Source: Planctomycetota bacterium (lineage in GTDB: Bacteria > Planctomycetota > UBA11346). Taken from it: a stretch of DNA of 27,730 nt. Location: contig JACDGQ010000006.1 of the NCBI GenBank assembly GCA_013821615.1, positions 1 to 27,730 of the forward strand, given 5' to 3'. The notes beneath the pieces are model-generated. The model saw only the letters and a program-made list of their open reading frames with translations, searched no databases and had not been told where the DNA came from. Positions 16,238 to 24,951 of the stretch are shown one piece after another. The position numbers were made by a program, and so were the translations under genes. The stretch's first letter is position 1. Every line of letters begins with the position of its first letter.

Positions 16238-17080
16238 ATGCGCGTCGCCGTCTTTGTCAAAGCCACCCCGACCTCGGAAACCGGGACCATGCCCAGTGAG
16301 CAGATGCTCGCGGACATGGGCCGCTACAATGAGACCCTGATCAAGGCTGGCATCATGGAGGATGGCGTCGGCCTCCATCCCTCCGCCAAGGGCGTGCGCG
16401 TCCGTTTCCGTGGCAAGGAACGCATCGTCGTCAACGGCCCGTTCGCCGAGACCCGGGAACTGGTGGCGGGTTACTGGCGATGGAAAGTGAAATCGCTCGA
16501 GGAGGCGGTCGAGTGGCTGAAGAAATGCCCGAACCCGATGCCCGAAGAATCGGAGATCGAGATCCGTCCGCTGTACGAGGCGGAGGATTTCGGAGCGGCG
16601 CTGACGCCCGAGCTGCGTCAGCAGGAGGAACGGCAGGGTGTCGAGCTGGAGATGGGCAAGGCGACTGCGCAGCACTACCTGTTCTTCGCCGGACGCTGTG
16701 ACGAGGCGTTGGAATTCTACCGCTTGGCGCTGCACGCCCGGGTGGGCATGGTCATGCGCTTCAGTGACAGCCCTGAGCCGCTGCCGCCGGGCATGCTCAA
16801 ACCCGGCTTCGAGAAGAAGGTCATGCACGCCGAGTTCACGATCGGCGGGACGACGCTGATGGCGTCGGATGGCTGCGGCGAGCCGACGAAGTTCGATGGC
16901 TTCCGCATCGCGCTCACGGTTCCCACCGCGGCGGTCGCGGATGCCGCCTTCCAGGCCCTGGCCGACGGCGGCCGTGTCGACATGCCGCTGGCCAAGACCT
17001 TCTGGTCGCCGCGCTACGGCATGGTCACCGATAGATTCGGCATCGGCTGGATGGTGATGGTCCCTGGGCAAAAGCCCTGA
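16238..17080 (+). CDS. YCII (DGPF)-VOC/PhnB-like fusion protein
   Basis: A 280-residue cytoplasmic protein with two domains. Residues 1-115 are a YCII-related domain carrying NGPFAETREL (66-75), in which the usual DGPF aspartate is Asn66. Residues about 143-277 form a PhnB-like vicinal-oxygen-chelate domain: 'AQHYLFFAGRCDEALEFYRLAL', 'FEKKVMHAEFTIGGTTLMASDG' and 'SPRYGMVTDRFGIGWMV'. The two are usually separate genes beside ECF sigma factors; here they are joined by a charged linker (120-140). Enzymatic activity is unknown. The start at 16238 is fixed by AGGAG seven bases upstream. It is the first gene after the predicted ECF42 promoter and is followed after 108 bases by the DoxX-like gene. 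Confidence 0.92.
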   Translation: MRVAVFVKATPTSETGTMPSEQMLADMGRYNETLIKAGIMEDGVGLHPSAKGVRVRFRGKERIVVNGPFAETRELVAGYWRWKVKSLEEAVEWLKKCPNPMPEESEIEIRPLYEAEDFGAALTPELRQQEERQGVELEMGKATAQHYLFFAGRCDEALEFYRLALHARVGMVMRFSDSPEPLPPGMLKPGFEKKVMHAEFTIGGTTLMASDGCGEPTKFDGFRIALTVPTAAVADAAFQALADGGRVDMPLAKTFWSPRYGMVTDRFGIGWMVMVPGQKP

Positions 17081-17188
17081 TGCAAGGCAACTATGCGGTT
17101 TCCGCAAGTGATCCGGTGCCGACTCCTGATGAACACAGCGGTCGGACCGGATGCTTCACCACGCACCCAGATGCAGAAAGCAGCAGTC

Positions 17189-17596
17189 ATGACAGCGAAA
17201 ACCCAACGCATGGCCGGCTGGATCCTGACTGGCCTGGTCGGCCTGTTCCTCATTGCCGGTAGTGGCATCCCAAAGTTCCTCGATTGGCCAGGGAAGACCG
17301 CGATGATGACGCATCTCGGCTTGCCGCTCGAACTCGTGCCGGCGATCGGCGCGCTCGAGATCGCGGTGACGCTGCTCTACCTGATTCCGCGCACTGCATT
17401 TCTCGGCGCGATCCTCCTCACCGGGTACCTGGGCGGGGCGCTCTTCACCCATCTGCGCATCGGTGATCCGTGGTTCTTCCCGCTGATCGTCGGCGTGCTG
17501 GCGTGGGCAGGGCTCGCCCTGCGGAGGCCGCTCGTGTTCCAGCTCGTTCTTGGCGCACGCCAGGACACGACCCGCCACCACGCAGGCCAGCCATGA
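17189..17596 (+). CDS. DoxX-like four-helix inner membrane protein
   Basis: A 135-residue membrane protein with about four predicted helices (near 10-27, 48-67, 69-88 and 95-120). The sequence 'GLVGLFLIAGSGIPKFLDWPG' and 'LGLPLELVPAIGALEIAVTLLYLIPRTAFLGAILLTGYLGGALFTHLR' is typical of the DoxX-like family (PF13564 type). The molecular role is not established; relatives are often co-encoded with ECF sigma factors and YCII or SRPBCC proteins. The start is a choice: ATG at 17189 puts the first helix near the N-terminus, whereas ATG at 17171 adds six residues and an in-frame ATG at 17093 adds 32. The stop overlaps the next gene's ATG (ATGA), so the two are translationally coupled. Confidence 0.88.
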   Translation: MTAKTQRMAGWILTGLVGLFLIAGSGIPKFLDWPGKTAMMTHLGLPLELVPAIGALEIAVTLLYLIPRTAFLGAILLTGYLGGALFTHLRIGDPWFFPLIVGVLAWAGLALRRPLVFQLVLGARQDTTRHHAGQP

Positions 17597-18357
17597 ATTA
17601 CCTGCTGCTCGTCTACAGCCCGGAGAGCGCCTGGACCCGCGAGGAGTGGCTCGCCTGCACGGTCGCCTCTGGTCACGTGTGCCGCGATTTGCAAGCGCAG
17701 GGCGCTTTCATCGCCGCCGCGCCCCTGCACCCGGTCGCGACCGCAGCCAGCGTACGCGTCCGCAACGGCGCGTCCCTGATCACGGCCGGTCCGTTCGCAG
17801 AAACCACCGAGCAACTCGGTGGTTTCTTCCTCATCGATGTGCCCAGCCTCGATGACGCCATCGCCGTCGCCGCCCGACTGCCATCGGCGCACAAGGGCAC
17901 CATCGAGATCCGTCCCGTCCACCAGCTGGACGATGTGCCGAGCGACCGCTTCACCGCCCCCCTGCCGGACCCGGCGGAACGGATCCGCTACATGCTGCTA
18001 TGTTACGACGACGAGCGGGCTTGGCAGGAGGCGGGAGCAGCAGCGCTCCGCTCCGCGCAGGCCACGGCGGTCGCTTTGACGCACCAGCTGGCAGCACGCG
18101 GCCAGTACGTGGCCGCCTCACCGCTGCATCCCATAGCGACAGCCACCAGCGTGCGGATCCGGCACGGCAAGAGGCTGATCGCCGATGGCCCATTCGCCGA
18201 AACCCGCGAATTCCTTGGCGGCTACTACCTGATCGATGCCCGTGACCTCAACGACGCCATCGCCATCGCCGCCCTCCACCCAGGAGCGGCCCTCGGCACG
18301 GTCGAGGTGCGGCGCGTGGTCGATCTGGCATCCCTGCCCGAGCGGAATCTGGTCTGA
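17593..18357 (+). CDS. tandem YCII (DGPF) two-domain protein
   Basis: A 254-residue protein made of two YCII-related domains, about 1-112 and 131-245. Each has the pattern 'Y(M)LL.Y', 'LHP(V/I)AT', 'GPFAET' and 'EIRPV' or 'EVRRV'. The DGPF motif is intact in the second copy (198-201) but reads AGPF in the first (65-68), so the first domain has lost the aspartate that gives the motif its name. The two halves are clearly paralogous, which suggests an internal duplication giving a fused pseudo-dimer. YCII domains have a ferredoxin-like fold and usually dimerise; function is mostly unknown. It is the last gene of the sigma-linked operon and overlaps the DoxX-like gene by ATGA. Confidence 0.92.
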   Translation: MNYLLLVYSPESAWTREEWLACTVASGHVCRDLQAQGAFIAAAPLHPVATAASVRVRNGASLITAGPFAETTEQLGGFFLIDVPSLDDAIAVAARLPSAHKGTIEIRPVHQLDDVPSDRFTAPLPDPAERIRYMLLCYDDERAWQEAGAAALRSAQATAVALTHQLAARGQYVAASPLHPIATATSVRIRHGKRLIADGPFAETREFLGGYYLIDARDLNDAIAIAALHPGAALGTVEVRRVVDLASLPERNLV

Positions 18358-18484
18358 GGGCAGGCATCGCCCCTGGGGACGGGCCGCATCAACGCGCACG
18401 GCTGCAGTGGCGTGGCACCCGTTCCCGGTGGCGGGCTGGGCGCTGCACGGCACGCTGGGATGCGCCACGCCGGGTTCTGCATCC

Positions 18485-20857
18485 TCAGGGCTGCGGCGAC
18501 AGGACTGAGATGCGCCACCGTACGAAAGTCACCGGCACCGGATCGCAATCCTGCCCCCGGCGGTAGGCGGGAAGCGCCAGCCAGGCACGGTAGGCGGCGA
18601 CGGCCTCGACCGGATGCTTGGCGCGTTCGGCATTGATCGCCTGGCAGAGCAGCAGTTCGGCAGGCGCGTACAGCAGATGCGGCTGGGCGAGGAATGCCGC
18701 GGAGCCTATCTGCCCAAGCAGGAAGCGGGCGCGGTAGAGCGGCCGCTGTTCGTAGGTCACCATTCCCTGCTCGACGATCTCGGCGCATGCCTGGTCGAGG
18801 GCGCCGTTCACGCCGCCGAGTTCGCGCAGAAACGGCACCATGGTGAAATGGGCGAAGTCGAAGTTGAACTGATGGAAGGTGCAACCATCCAGCACGGTGA
18901 ACAGCTGCTCGGCCTTGGCAAGATCGCCACGCATGCATGCCTGGAGCCCCAGCAGGTGGCGCGGCCACATGCTCAGCACATCGTCGTCGCCGTGCAATTG
19001 CACGGCGCGCTCGCCCAGGCCCTTCGCCATCAGGACCTCCATCGATTCCGCCCCCGCCGCAGCGGTGATCTCATTCTCGCGCCCAAGCAGGAGGCGCGCA
19101 TGCATGGCGTCCCATGTCCCGGCGCCTGACAGGGCGATCGCCTCCTCCAACCGGCCCAGTGCGCAGAGCGCAGGGGCGTAGCCGGGACGGCGCGCCAGCA
19201 CCTCCTCGGCGTGGCCGCGCGCGATGAGCCCGCGCCAGTATTCGTCCCACCCATCACCAGAGGCGTCCGCGGGAATGATTTCGTCCGAGCGCCCGCAGAA
19301 GTACAACGCCTGCGCACGTGCGCCGAGTTGCGACGGATACAGGGTGATGACGTCGGCCGAGCGACCGAGGCGCTGGAGCGCGATCACCGCCGAGCACTGC
19401 TGCTGGGGATAGCGCGCGAGCATCTCCTCATAGCGCTGGAGCATCAGCAACGCGTCAGCGGCAGTGCGATCGGCGGTGCTCTGGTCGGGGAAGACCTCGT
19501 CATGCACTCTGAGATAGCGTGCCAGCCATGCCGCGCGCTGATCTTTGTCCATGAGCCTGACGCAGCGCGCCCACTGCCAGGCGATCGCGGTGCGGATCTC
19601 GGCATCGCAGCGCGCATGGATCTCGCGCATGCTCGCGAGCAGCCGCTGGTGCGCACCCTCGGCGAAATCCAGTTCCAGGCGCTGCACCCCGGCGAGGTCG
19701 GCGTAATGCCGATCGCTCAGGGACGACCACAGCGCCAACGCCTGGACGCCGTGGCCTTGGCGGACGCAGGCCAGGCCCTGCTTGAAGATCGCCTCCTGGC
19801 CGATGGCGGTGCCCGGGTGCGAGGACGCCACCTTCTGGAATTGACGCTCGGCCTCGGCGTAATCCTGTTGCTGCATGAAGGCGTCGCCGATGGCGGTGAC
19901 CACGACTTTCAGCGGGCTGCCGAGAGTGTAGATGCGCAGGTTGGAAAAGGCTTTTCCGGCATAGTAGCCGTAAAGCGCGATGTAGCCGCTGCTCAGGGGG
20001 ATGTGGTCGGCGCTCGGACTCTGGCACAGACGCCGGCCATTCACCGACAGAGTGATGTGCTCGCCCGTGATTTCGATGCGCACGTGGTAACGCGCGCCGG
20101 CCCGGGTGCCGAAGTCGCTGTACCCGAGGTGCTGCTCGTTCAGCGCGTGGATGATGGCGCTGTACGAACCGTCGTAGGTGCCGACGCGGATCTTGTAGGT
20201 CTGCTGGGGATCATAGACCGGCCTGCCGGCCACGGTGCGCATCGGTTCGCGGCTCCAATACAGCGACAGGTCGCCCGGATGCGCCCCGGGCAGGATCTCG
20301 CCATCGTACTCGATGGCGGTATTGCCGACCAGTTGCGGGGTATAGCACAGGAGATTCGCCCAGAATCCGGTCGTCTCCAGGTGCCCGTCGCGCTGGACGA
20401 ATCCACCATCGCGCACCACCCAATCGCGCTTCCATGCATCATCCGCGAAGCTGGCAACCGCGATCGGCTGGCCCCAGGTCGCCACCTCTTTGACGTGTTC
20501 CCAATAGAGCGTGGTTGCGAGAGCCGCAACCACACCGGCAGCCAGGGTCCACTGCCAGAAGGTGCGACCATGGCGGTGATGGAGGCGCTGCAGGCGCTCG
20601 AGCGGCGAGCCGCGATAGGCGCTGACCTCGAGCCCGGCCTGCCAGTTGCGCATGTCGGCTATCAGAGCATCGGCAGTGGCGTAGCGTTGCGCCGGCTCCG
20701 CCGCCATCGCCTTCAGCGCGATGGCGAGCAGCGCCGCCGGCGCCGCAGCGCGCTCGGCGCGGGTGGGTGGCGTGAAGTCCCCGGCCCGCTTCATGCTCCA
20801 GAATTCCTCGCTATCGCTCGACCAGGTCGGACAGCGCAGGGTCAGCGCGTGGAACAA
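18485..20857 (-). CDS. C-terminal part of a split Ser/Thr kinase: kinase C-lobe, membrane helix, lectin-like and TPR regions
   Basis: Continues in the same frame as the kinase N-terminal part, from which it is separated by one TGA (20870-20872) and the codons for LGAS. Residues 1-75 finish the kinase C-lobe ('ALKAMAAEPAQRYATADALIADMRNW'). A transmembrane helix follows at about 101-119, then a concanavalin/LamG-like beta region (about 133-312, 'GDLSLYWSREP', 'VRIEITGEHITLSVNGRRL'), then TPR-like helices (about 320-790, starting 'AIGDAFMQQQDYAEAERQFQKV'). This tail is typical of PVC-group kinases that sense at the envelope. If translated on its own it would need TTG at 20857 or ATG at 20794 and could not phosphorylate. 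It converges on the YCII operon. Confidence 0.8.
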   Translation of the reverse strand: MFHALTLRCPTWSSDSEEFWSMKRAGDFTPPTRAERAAAPAALLAIALKAMAAEPAQRYATADALIADMRNWQAGLEVSAYRGSPLERLQRLHHRHGRTFWQWTLAAGVVAALATTLYWEHVKEVATWGQPIAVASFADDAWKRDWVVRDGGFVQRDGHLETTGFWANLLCYTPQLVGNTAIEYDGEILPGAHPGDLSLYWSREPMRTVAGRPVYDPQQTYKIRVGTYDGSYSAIIHALNEQHLGYSDFGTRAGARYHVRIEITGEHITLSVNGRRLCQSPSADHIPLSSGYIALYGYYAGKAFSNLRIYTLGSPLKVVVTAIGDAFMQQQDYAEAERQFQKVASSHPGTAIGQEAIFKQGLACVRQGHGVQALALWSSLSDRHYADLAGVQRLELDFAEGAHQRLLASMREIHARCDAEIRTAIAWQWARCVRLMDKDQRAAWLARYLRVHDEVFPDQSTADRTAADALLMLQRYEEMLARYPQQQCSAVIALQRLGRSADVITLYPSQLGARAQALYFCGRSDEIIPADASGDGWDEYWRGLIARGHAEEVLARRPGYAPALCALGRLEEAIALSGAGTWDAMHARLLLGRENEITAAAGAESMEVLMAKGLGERAVQLHGDDDVLSMWPRHLLGLQACMRGDLAKAEQLFTVLDGCTFHQFNFDFAHFTMVPFLRELGGVNGALDQACAEIVEQGMVTYEQRPLYRARFLLGQIGSAAFLAQPHLLYAPAELLLCQAINAERAKHPVEAVAAYRAWLALPAYRRGQDCDPVPVTFVRWRISVLSPQP

Positions 20858-20869
20858 GCTGGCTCCAAG

Positions 20870-20872
20870 TCA
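20870..20872 (-). other. single in-frame TGA splitting the kinase gene
   Basis: The reading runs ...DQRSDIY, TGA, LGASLFHAL..., which is the continuous kinase subdomain IX text (usually DIYxLGA with x = Ser, Ala or Gly). There is no frame change on either side. One base change from TCA (Ser), GGA (Gly) or CGA (Arg) would explain it, as would a sequencing error. Confidence 0.9.
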
Positions 20873-21682
20873 GTAGATGTCGCTGCGCTGGTCCGAACCC
20901 TCGCGCCGCGCCTGTTCCGGACTCATGTACAAGGGCGTCCCATAAAGGCGCATTTCGCCGCTGTCGAGGCGCACGGCGCTACCCCAGTCGACCAGGAGCG
21001 TCTCGCCGAAGGCGCCGAGCATGATGTTGTCGGGCTTGATGTCCTGATGGACGATGCCGGCGTGATGGGCGAAGGCGAGGGCGTTGGCGATGGCGATGAA
21101 GATGTCGACGATCGCGTTGGGCGAGGCGAGCCTGGCGCTGCGCGCCGCCAGCGTCGAATCCGCAATCTCCTGCCCCAGCGAGCGGCCGGCCACCCGCTTC
21201 ATGGAGAAATAGAGCCGGCCCTGCTGGTCGACGTCGATCTCGTGGATCGGGGTGACGTTGGGATGCTGGAGCGAGGCGGTCAAGCGCGCCTCGTTCAGGA
21301 AGCTGGCGGCCTCCTTGCCGTCGGCGCCAGATGGTTCCGGAGCGAGCACTTTGATGGCGATGACACGCTGCAGGTCGCGGTCGAGGACCGCATAGACCTG
21401 GCCGGTCGCGCCGGCCCCGAGGCGCTGGCCGACCTCGTAACGCAGCGGTCCCGGCAGCGGCGTCGGCTCGCGGCCGCCCCGCTTCATCCGCGTCGGCAGG
21501 TCGACTTCGGGCAGCAGCGGCGGTGGCGGGAGCGCCTCGGCATGGTCGGGGCGCTGCTGCGCCGATCCGTTCATGCCCGCGGCCGAGAATTCGGCTCCTG
21601 GCAGGGTGCGGGCCAGGGCCTCGGTGTGAGCCTCCCGGTCCGGGGAGCACTCGGCGTCGCGGTTGATACTGGAATTGGTCAT
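20870..21682 (-). CDS. N-terminal part of a split Ser/Thr protein kinase
   Basis: 270 residues ending at the in-frame TGA. A disordered N-terminus (1-80) precedes a Hanks-type kinase domain: glycine loop GAGATGQV (89-96), Lys111 in AIKV, Glu131 in NEARL, the catalytic loop HQDIKPDN (212-219), VDWG (231-234) and the activation-segment end GTPLYMSPEQA (248-258). The Arg of HRD is Gln213, so it is a non-RD kinase, and DFG reads DWG, which is common in PVC kinases. The product lacks the C-lobe after subdomain IX, so it is unlikely to fold as an active kinase unless the stop is read through. The start at 21682 has AGGA close upstream; a further 63 in-frame codons upstream are not family-like. Confidence 0.85.
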   Translation of the reverse strand: MTNSSINRDAECSPDREAHTEALARTLPGAEFSAAGMNGSAQQRPDHAEALPPPPLLPEVDLPTRMKRGGREPTPLPGPLRYEVGQRLGAGATGQVYAVLDRDLQRVIAIKVLAPEPSGADGKEAASFLNEARLTASLQHPNVTPIHEIDVDQQGRLYFSMKRVAGRSLGQEIADSTLAARSARLASPNAIVDIFIAIANALAFAHHAGIVHQDIKPDNIMLGAFGETLLVDWGSAVRLDSGEMRLYGTPLYMSPEQARREGSDQRSDIY

Positions 21683-21797
21683 ACGTCCTGGCTGCCGCGC
21701 GACGCCGCAATGCGCCAGGATACCGTATTCCGAACCATTCAGCCAGCGGCGGCATCCGCACTGTGCGCCATCGGCCCCGATCACACGTTGGCTGGAT

Positions 21798-24700
21798 TCA
21801 CGGGGCGAGCTGGAAGATGCTGTTATGGATGCTGCCCAGGACCGCCTGCCCGTCCTCGGTCTGCAGATCATAGCGGATCTCCATCCCCCAGGTGGGCTGC
21901 AGGTCCGGAACCTCGAGGGAGACAGTGCAGCCGTCCGCTGAAAGCGTCACCGCGGTGACCGCCAAGGCGTGCTCATCGAGGTGCTTGGAGCCATACTCGG
22001 CCGAGCGCTTCAAACCCCAGACGGTGAGTCCGTAGGAACTGGCCTGCAGCGCCCGCGCGCGCTCGAGCGGACGGCTGAAACCGAGTTCCAGACGGTGCAC
22101 GTGCGCGTGCAGCGCGAGCGGCACGTTCAGATTCCCGACGGTCCTCCTGATCCGGTAGAAGCCCCCCTCCTCGTGCTGGTTGGTGGCCCAGCCGACCATG
22201 CCGCAGAGGTAGAGGTCGTTGCTCACGGGGTGGAACCGGCCGCGCATGAGGCCGGTGGGCAGGGCAGGCATTGGCAGCGCGTAGACGCCGCCCTGGACCT
22301 GACCGGCGATAGTCTCGGTCAGCACGCCGTACAGGCGGCCGGTGCCGTAGGAAAGACTCAGCAGGCTGCCGCCCAATGCGCCCCAGGTCCCGCGCGGGAC
22401 CCGCACCGGTTCGGCGGGTGAGCGGTCCATGGCATTGGTGATCCACACCACCGGCTGATCCATCGACGCGTCCGCGGAATCGCGGGTGGTGGAACTGCCC
22501 ATATTCCCGTAGAAGCCACCCGGCTTCACCAGATCCAGGCGGTTCTTCGGCGTCCAGTGGCCTTCCTGGTCGGTGATGGAGAAGGTGCCGTCGTCGTTGA
22601 TGCAGACACCGTTGGGCGCGCGGAAGCCGCTGGCGATGATGTCGGTGCGCGTGCCGTCCTTGCTGACGCGCAGCAGGGTGCCGTGCTGGGGGACGAGCGC
22701 GGGCAACGCATGGCGTGCGGCCTTCCCGTAGTAGAAATTCCCCTGCGTATCGGTCTGCAGGCCCATGGCGAACTCATGGAAGTGCTCGGTGACCTGGTGG
22801 TCGTTGTTGAAGTTCTCGATGAGGTCGGCCTCGCCATCGCCATCGAGGTCGCGCAGCACCGCGATCTGATCGCGGCAGCAGACGTAGACCGCGCCATCGA
22901 CGATCTTCACACCGAGCGGTTGGAACAACCCGCTGGCCATGCGCCGCCAGTGCAGCACGCCATCGGCCCGGCCGAGGCCGGCCACGGACCACACGTCGCC
23001 GTTCCAGGTGCAGACTGCCGCCGTGGTGCCATCGGCAGAGAAGTCGAAGCCGCCCGGGCGCATCCACGATCCATAGGGATTCGCCGCCGCGACGGGGATG
23101 GTCAGCTGGTCCACGGCGAAGGGGCCGCTGTCACCACCACGCACCACCTGCGTGGTCAGCTCTGCCGGCCAGCGTGCGCTACCGCCATGCACCTGCGCCT
23201 GCAGGTCGGGCATGGGTATGGCGCGGTCCGCAGCACGATCGACGACCGCCTGGTCTGCGTGCGCGAGCAGGATGCGGACTTCCGTCCGATCCGCCGAAGG
23301 CGGGAATCTCGCCACCAGGAAGCCGTCCTCGGTGAACACCCGCACTGTCGACGAGCCCTGCACCCTCCAGGCGAGGTGCTCGGCCTCGGGGGCGAGGCGC
23401 AGGGTCAGCGCCATGGTGTGCGGCGACAGCTCGAGGGTGCGGGTGAAGACGGTCGCCCCCAGATCGGTGCCCGCCAGGCCAGGAGCTTCGAGGATCTCGA
23501 CAGCGCCGACGGAATAGGCCACCACCACGGACCGCTCGTGCAGATAGAGCCCCCGGTAATGGACCCAGGCGCGCGGCAGCGGGCCGTATGGCCGGCCGTC
23601 CGTGCCGCGCAGCCGCGTGTCCTCCCAGCCGCCGTGCTGCGGCTCCGCCCAGCCGGGACCCTGGGGATTCACCCAGGCGCGCTCGCCGACGATGCTGGGG
23701 CAGGTGCCGTGCGACCCATCGAAGGCCACGCCCTTCCAGTCGATGAAGCCCGGTCCGGAATAGGCGGCGGCCACGCGCATGGTGTCATGGTCGTAGACCA
23801 TCCAGGCGTGGCCCGCGGCCACCCCTCCCGGTCCCGGGTCGAGCCGGATGGCGATGCCCTTGTAGGCGAAGTTGCCCGGCGCCACCTGATAGGTCCAGAA
23901 CAGCGCCGGTCCGAAATCCATGGTCTTGTATGGCGGCGGGCGCTGCGCGGGCGCCGACTCGGGAGCCACTCCCAGCATCGTCCTGGGCAGGGATGCGAGA
24001 TAACGGGCATCGACCACCGTGTACTGGCTCGGATTTGCGGTCTTGAAGAACTCCTCGCGCAGATAGTTGATCACATCGTATTTCTGCCGGGCATCGTACT
24101 GCGGCAGCGCGATCATCTGGCCGAAACCCCGCTCGAGGGTGGCGAACAGATGGTAGGGATCCGCGCCATTCTTCATCGGCTCCCTGGCGAAATGGCGCGA
24201 GGTCGGCAGCGAGCCCTCCTTGTCCGCCGTCCCATGGCAGGTGCTGCAGAAGGTCTGGTAGATCACCCGGCCGCGCTCGTGGCTCGCCTGATCCCAGGCG
24301 GCGATCAGCGCGACGTGGTCGGTCCGCTCGAGCGGCTGCAGCCAGCACGCGCAGATGGTGCCACCACGCGGCAGATCGATGGCGATGGTGGTGGAGACCG
24401 CGGCTCCGGGGGGTGCCGCCAGCAATGACGGGGCCGTGGAGACCGGACCGGCGATCGTCCGGGCCGGCACCGTGGTGACGACGGGAGCAGCGCGCCCGGC
24501 GCGCTGCACGGTGACGCTCGCCGAACCGTCGCCGAGGTGCTGGCAGAGGACATCGACCTCGATGTCCCCTGCCTGGTCATCCATGACGAGCGGGATCCGG
24601 TACCCGGCGCCAAGAACTATGGCGGCCGCGGTGGAGACAGCCGGCAGATGCGCCTCCAGATGCAGTCGCACGTCTGCGTATGACCCCGGAATGACCGCAG

Positions 24701-24866
24701 CAGGCGCACCATGCTGCACCAGCACCGCCTCGCCTTGATGGGACCAGCCCGGTCCGCCTAGAGCCGGCACGCAGGAGACCGCGGCCGGCGGCAACGGCGT
24801 CGACGGCTCGACGGCGCCAAGGCCGAGGCACGAGCTCGCGAAAACCAGCGCCAGGAATCGCTTCAT
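21798..24866 (-). CDS. exported DUF6797/cytochrome c/beta-propeller protein
   Basis: A 1022-residue protein with a signal peptide (about 1-19, MKRFLALVFASSCLGLGA). A beta-rich region (25-185) is followed by a cytochrome c domain with haem motif CSTCH (207-211) and candidate axial Met251 in GFGQMIALPQ. A DUF6797-type region follows at about 315-470 ('ALFWTYQVAPGNFAYKGIAIRLD'). The C-terminal half is a propeller like glucose/sorbosone dehydrogenases (about 600-930, 'LDGDGEADLIENFNNDHQVTEH', 'GFRAPNGVCINDDGTF'). It probably acts outside the inner membrane as a haem-linked oxidoreductase of unknown substrate, perhaps a sugar. The start has AGAGG eight bases upstream. It lies 85 bases after the DUF1592 gene on the same strand and may share its transcript. 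Confidence 0.88.
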   Translation of the reverse strand: MKRFLALVFASSCLGLGAVEPSTPLPPAAVSCVPALGGPGWSHQGEAVLVQHGAPAAVIPGSYADVRLHLEAHLPAVSTAAAIVLGAGYRIPLVMDDQAGDIEVDVLCQHLGDGSASVTVQRAGRAAPVVTTVPARTIAGPVSTAPSLLAAPPGAAVSTTIAIDLPRGGTICACWLQPLERTDHVALIAAWDQASHERGRVIYQTFCSTCHGTADKEGSLPTSRHFAREPMKNGADPYHLFATLERGFGQMIALPQYDARQKYDVINYLREEFFKTANPSQYTVVDARYLASLPRTMLGVAPESAPAQRPPPYKTMDFGPALFWTYQVAPGNFAYKGIAIRLDPGPGGVAAGHAWMVYDHDTMRVAAAYSGPGFIDWKGVAFDGSHGTCPSIVGERAWVNPQGPGWAEPQHGGWEDTRLRGTDGRPYGPLPRAWVHYRGLYLHERSVVVAYSVGAVEILEAPGLAGTDLGATVFTRTLELSPHTMALTLRLAPEAEHLAWRVQGSSTVRVFTEDGFLVARFPPSADRTEVRILLAHADQAVVDRAADRAIPMPDLQAQVHGGSARWPAELTTQVVRGGDSGPFAVDQLTIPVAAANPYGSWMRPGGFDFSADGTTAAVCTWNGDVWSVAGLGRADGVLHWRRMASGLFQPLGVKIVDGAVYVCCRDQIAVLRDLDGDGEADLIENFNNDHQVTEHFHEFAMGLQTDTQGNFYYGKAARHALPALVPQHGTLLRVSKDGTRTDIIASGFRAPNGVCINDDGTFSITDQEGHWTPKNRLDLVKPGGFYGNMGSSTTRDSADASMDQPVVWITNAMDRSPAEPVRVPRGTWGALGGSLLSLSYGTGRLYGVLTETIAGQVQGGVYALPMPALPTGLMRGRFHPVSNDLYLCGMVGWATNQHEEGGFYRIRRTVGNLNVPLALHAHVHRLELGFSRPLERARALQASSYGLTVWGLKRSAEYGSKHLDEHALAVTAVTLSADGCTVSLEVPDLQPTWGMEIRYDLQTEDGQAVLGSIHNSIFQLAP

Positions 24867-24951
24867 GGTGGATGCCTCTGCTGCAAAAGCGGATGTCTGC
24901 CGTTGACGGCCGGTAAAGTCACGGAACTTGATTCCGGGCCGGTTCGACGCG

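Noticed and set aside
18409..18471. GGCGTGGC/GCCACGCC inverted pair between convergent genes
   Set aside because: Eight-base arms 47 bases apart are expected by chance at this GC content, and no T-run is present on either side.
20855..20880. TGA as selenocysteine in the kinase
   Set aside because: The residue at this site is normally Ser/Ala/Gly, not a redox Cys. The downstream GGAGC/GTTCC hairpin is small and lacks a bacterial SECIS-like loop that I could recognise.
24922..24936. Hairpin CGGAA/TTCCG after the DUF1592 gene as a terminator
   Set aside because: Five-bp stem with no T-run; the downstream gene on the same strand may be cotranscribed.
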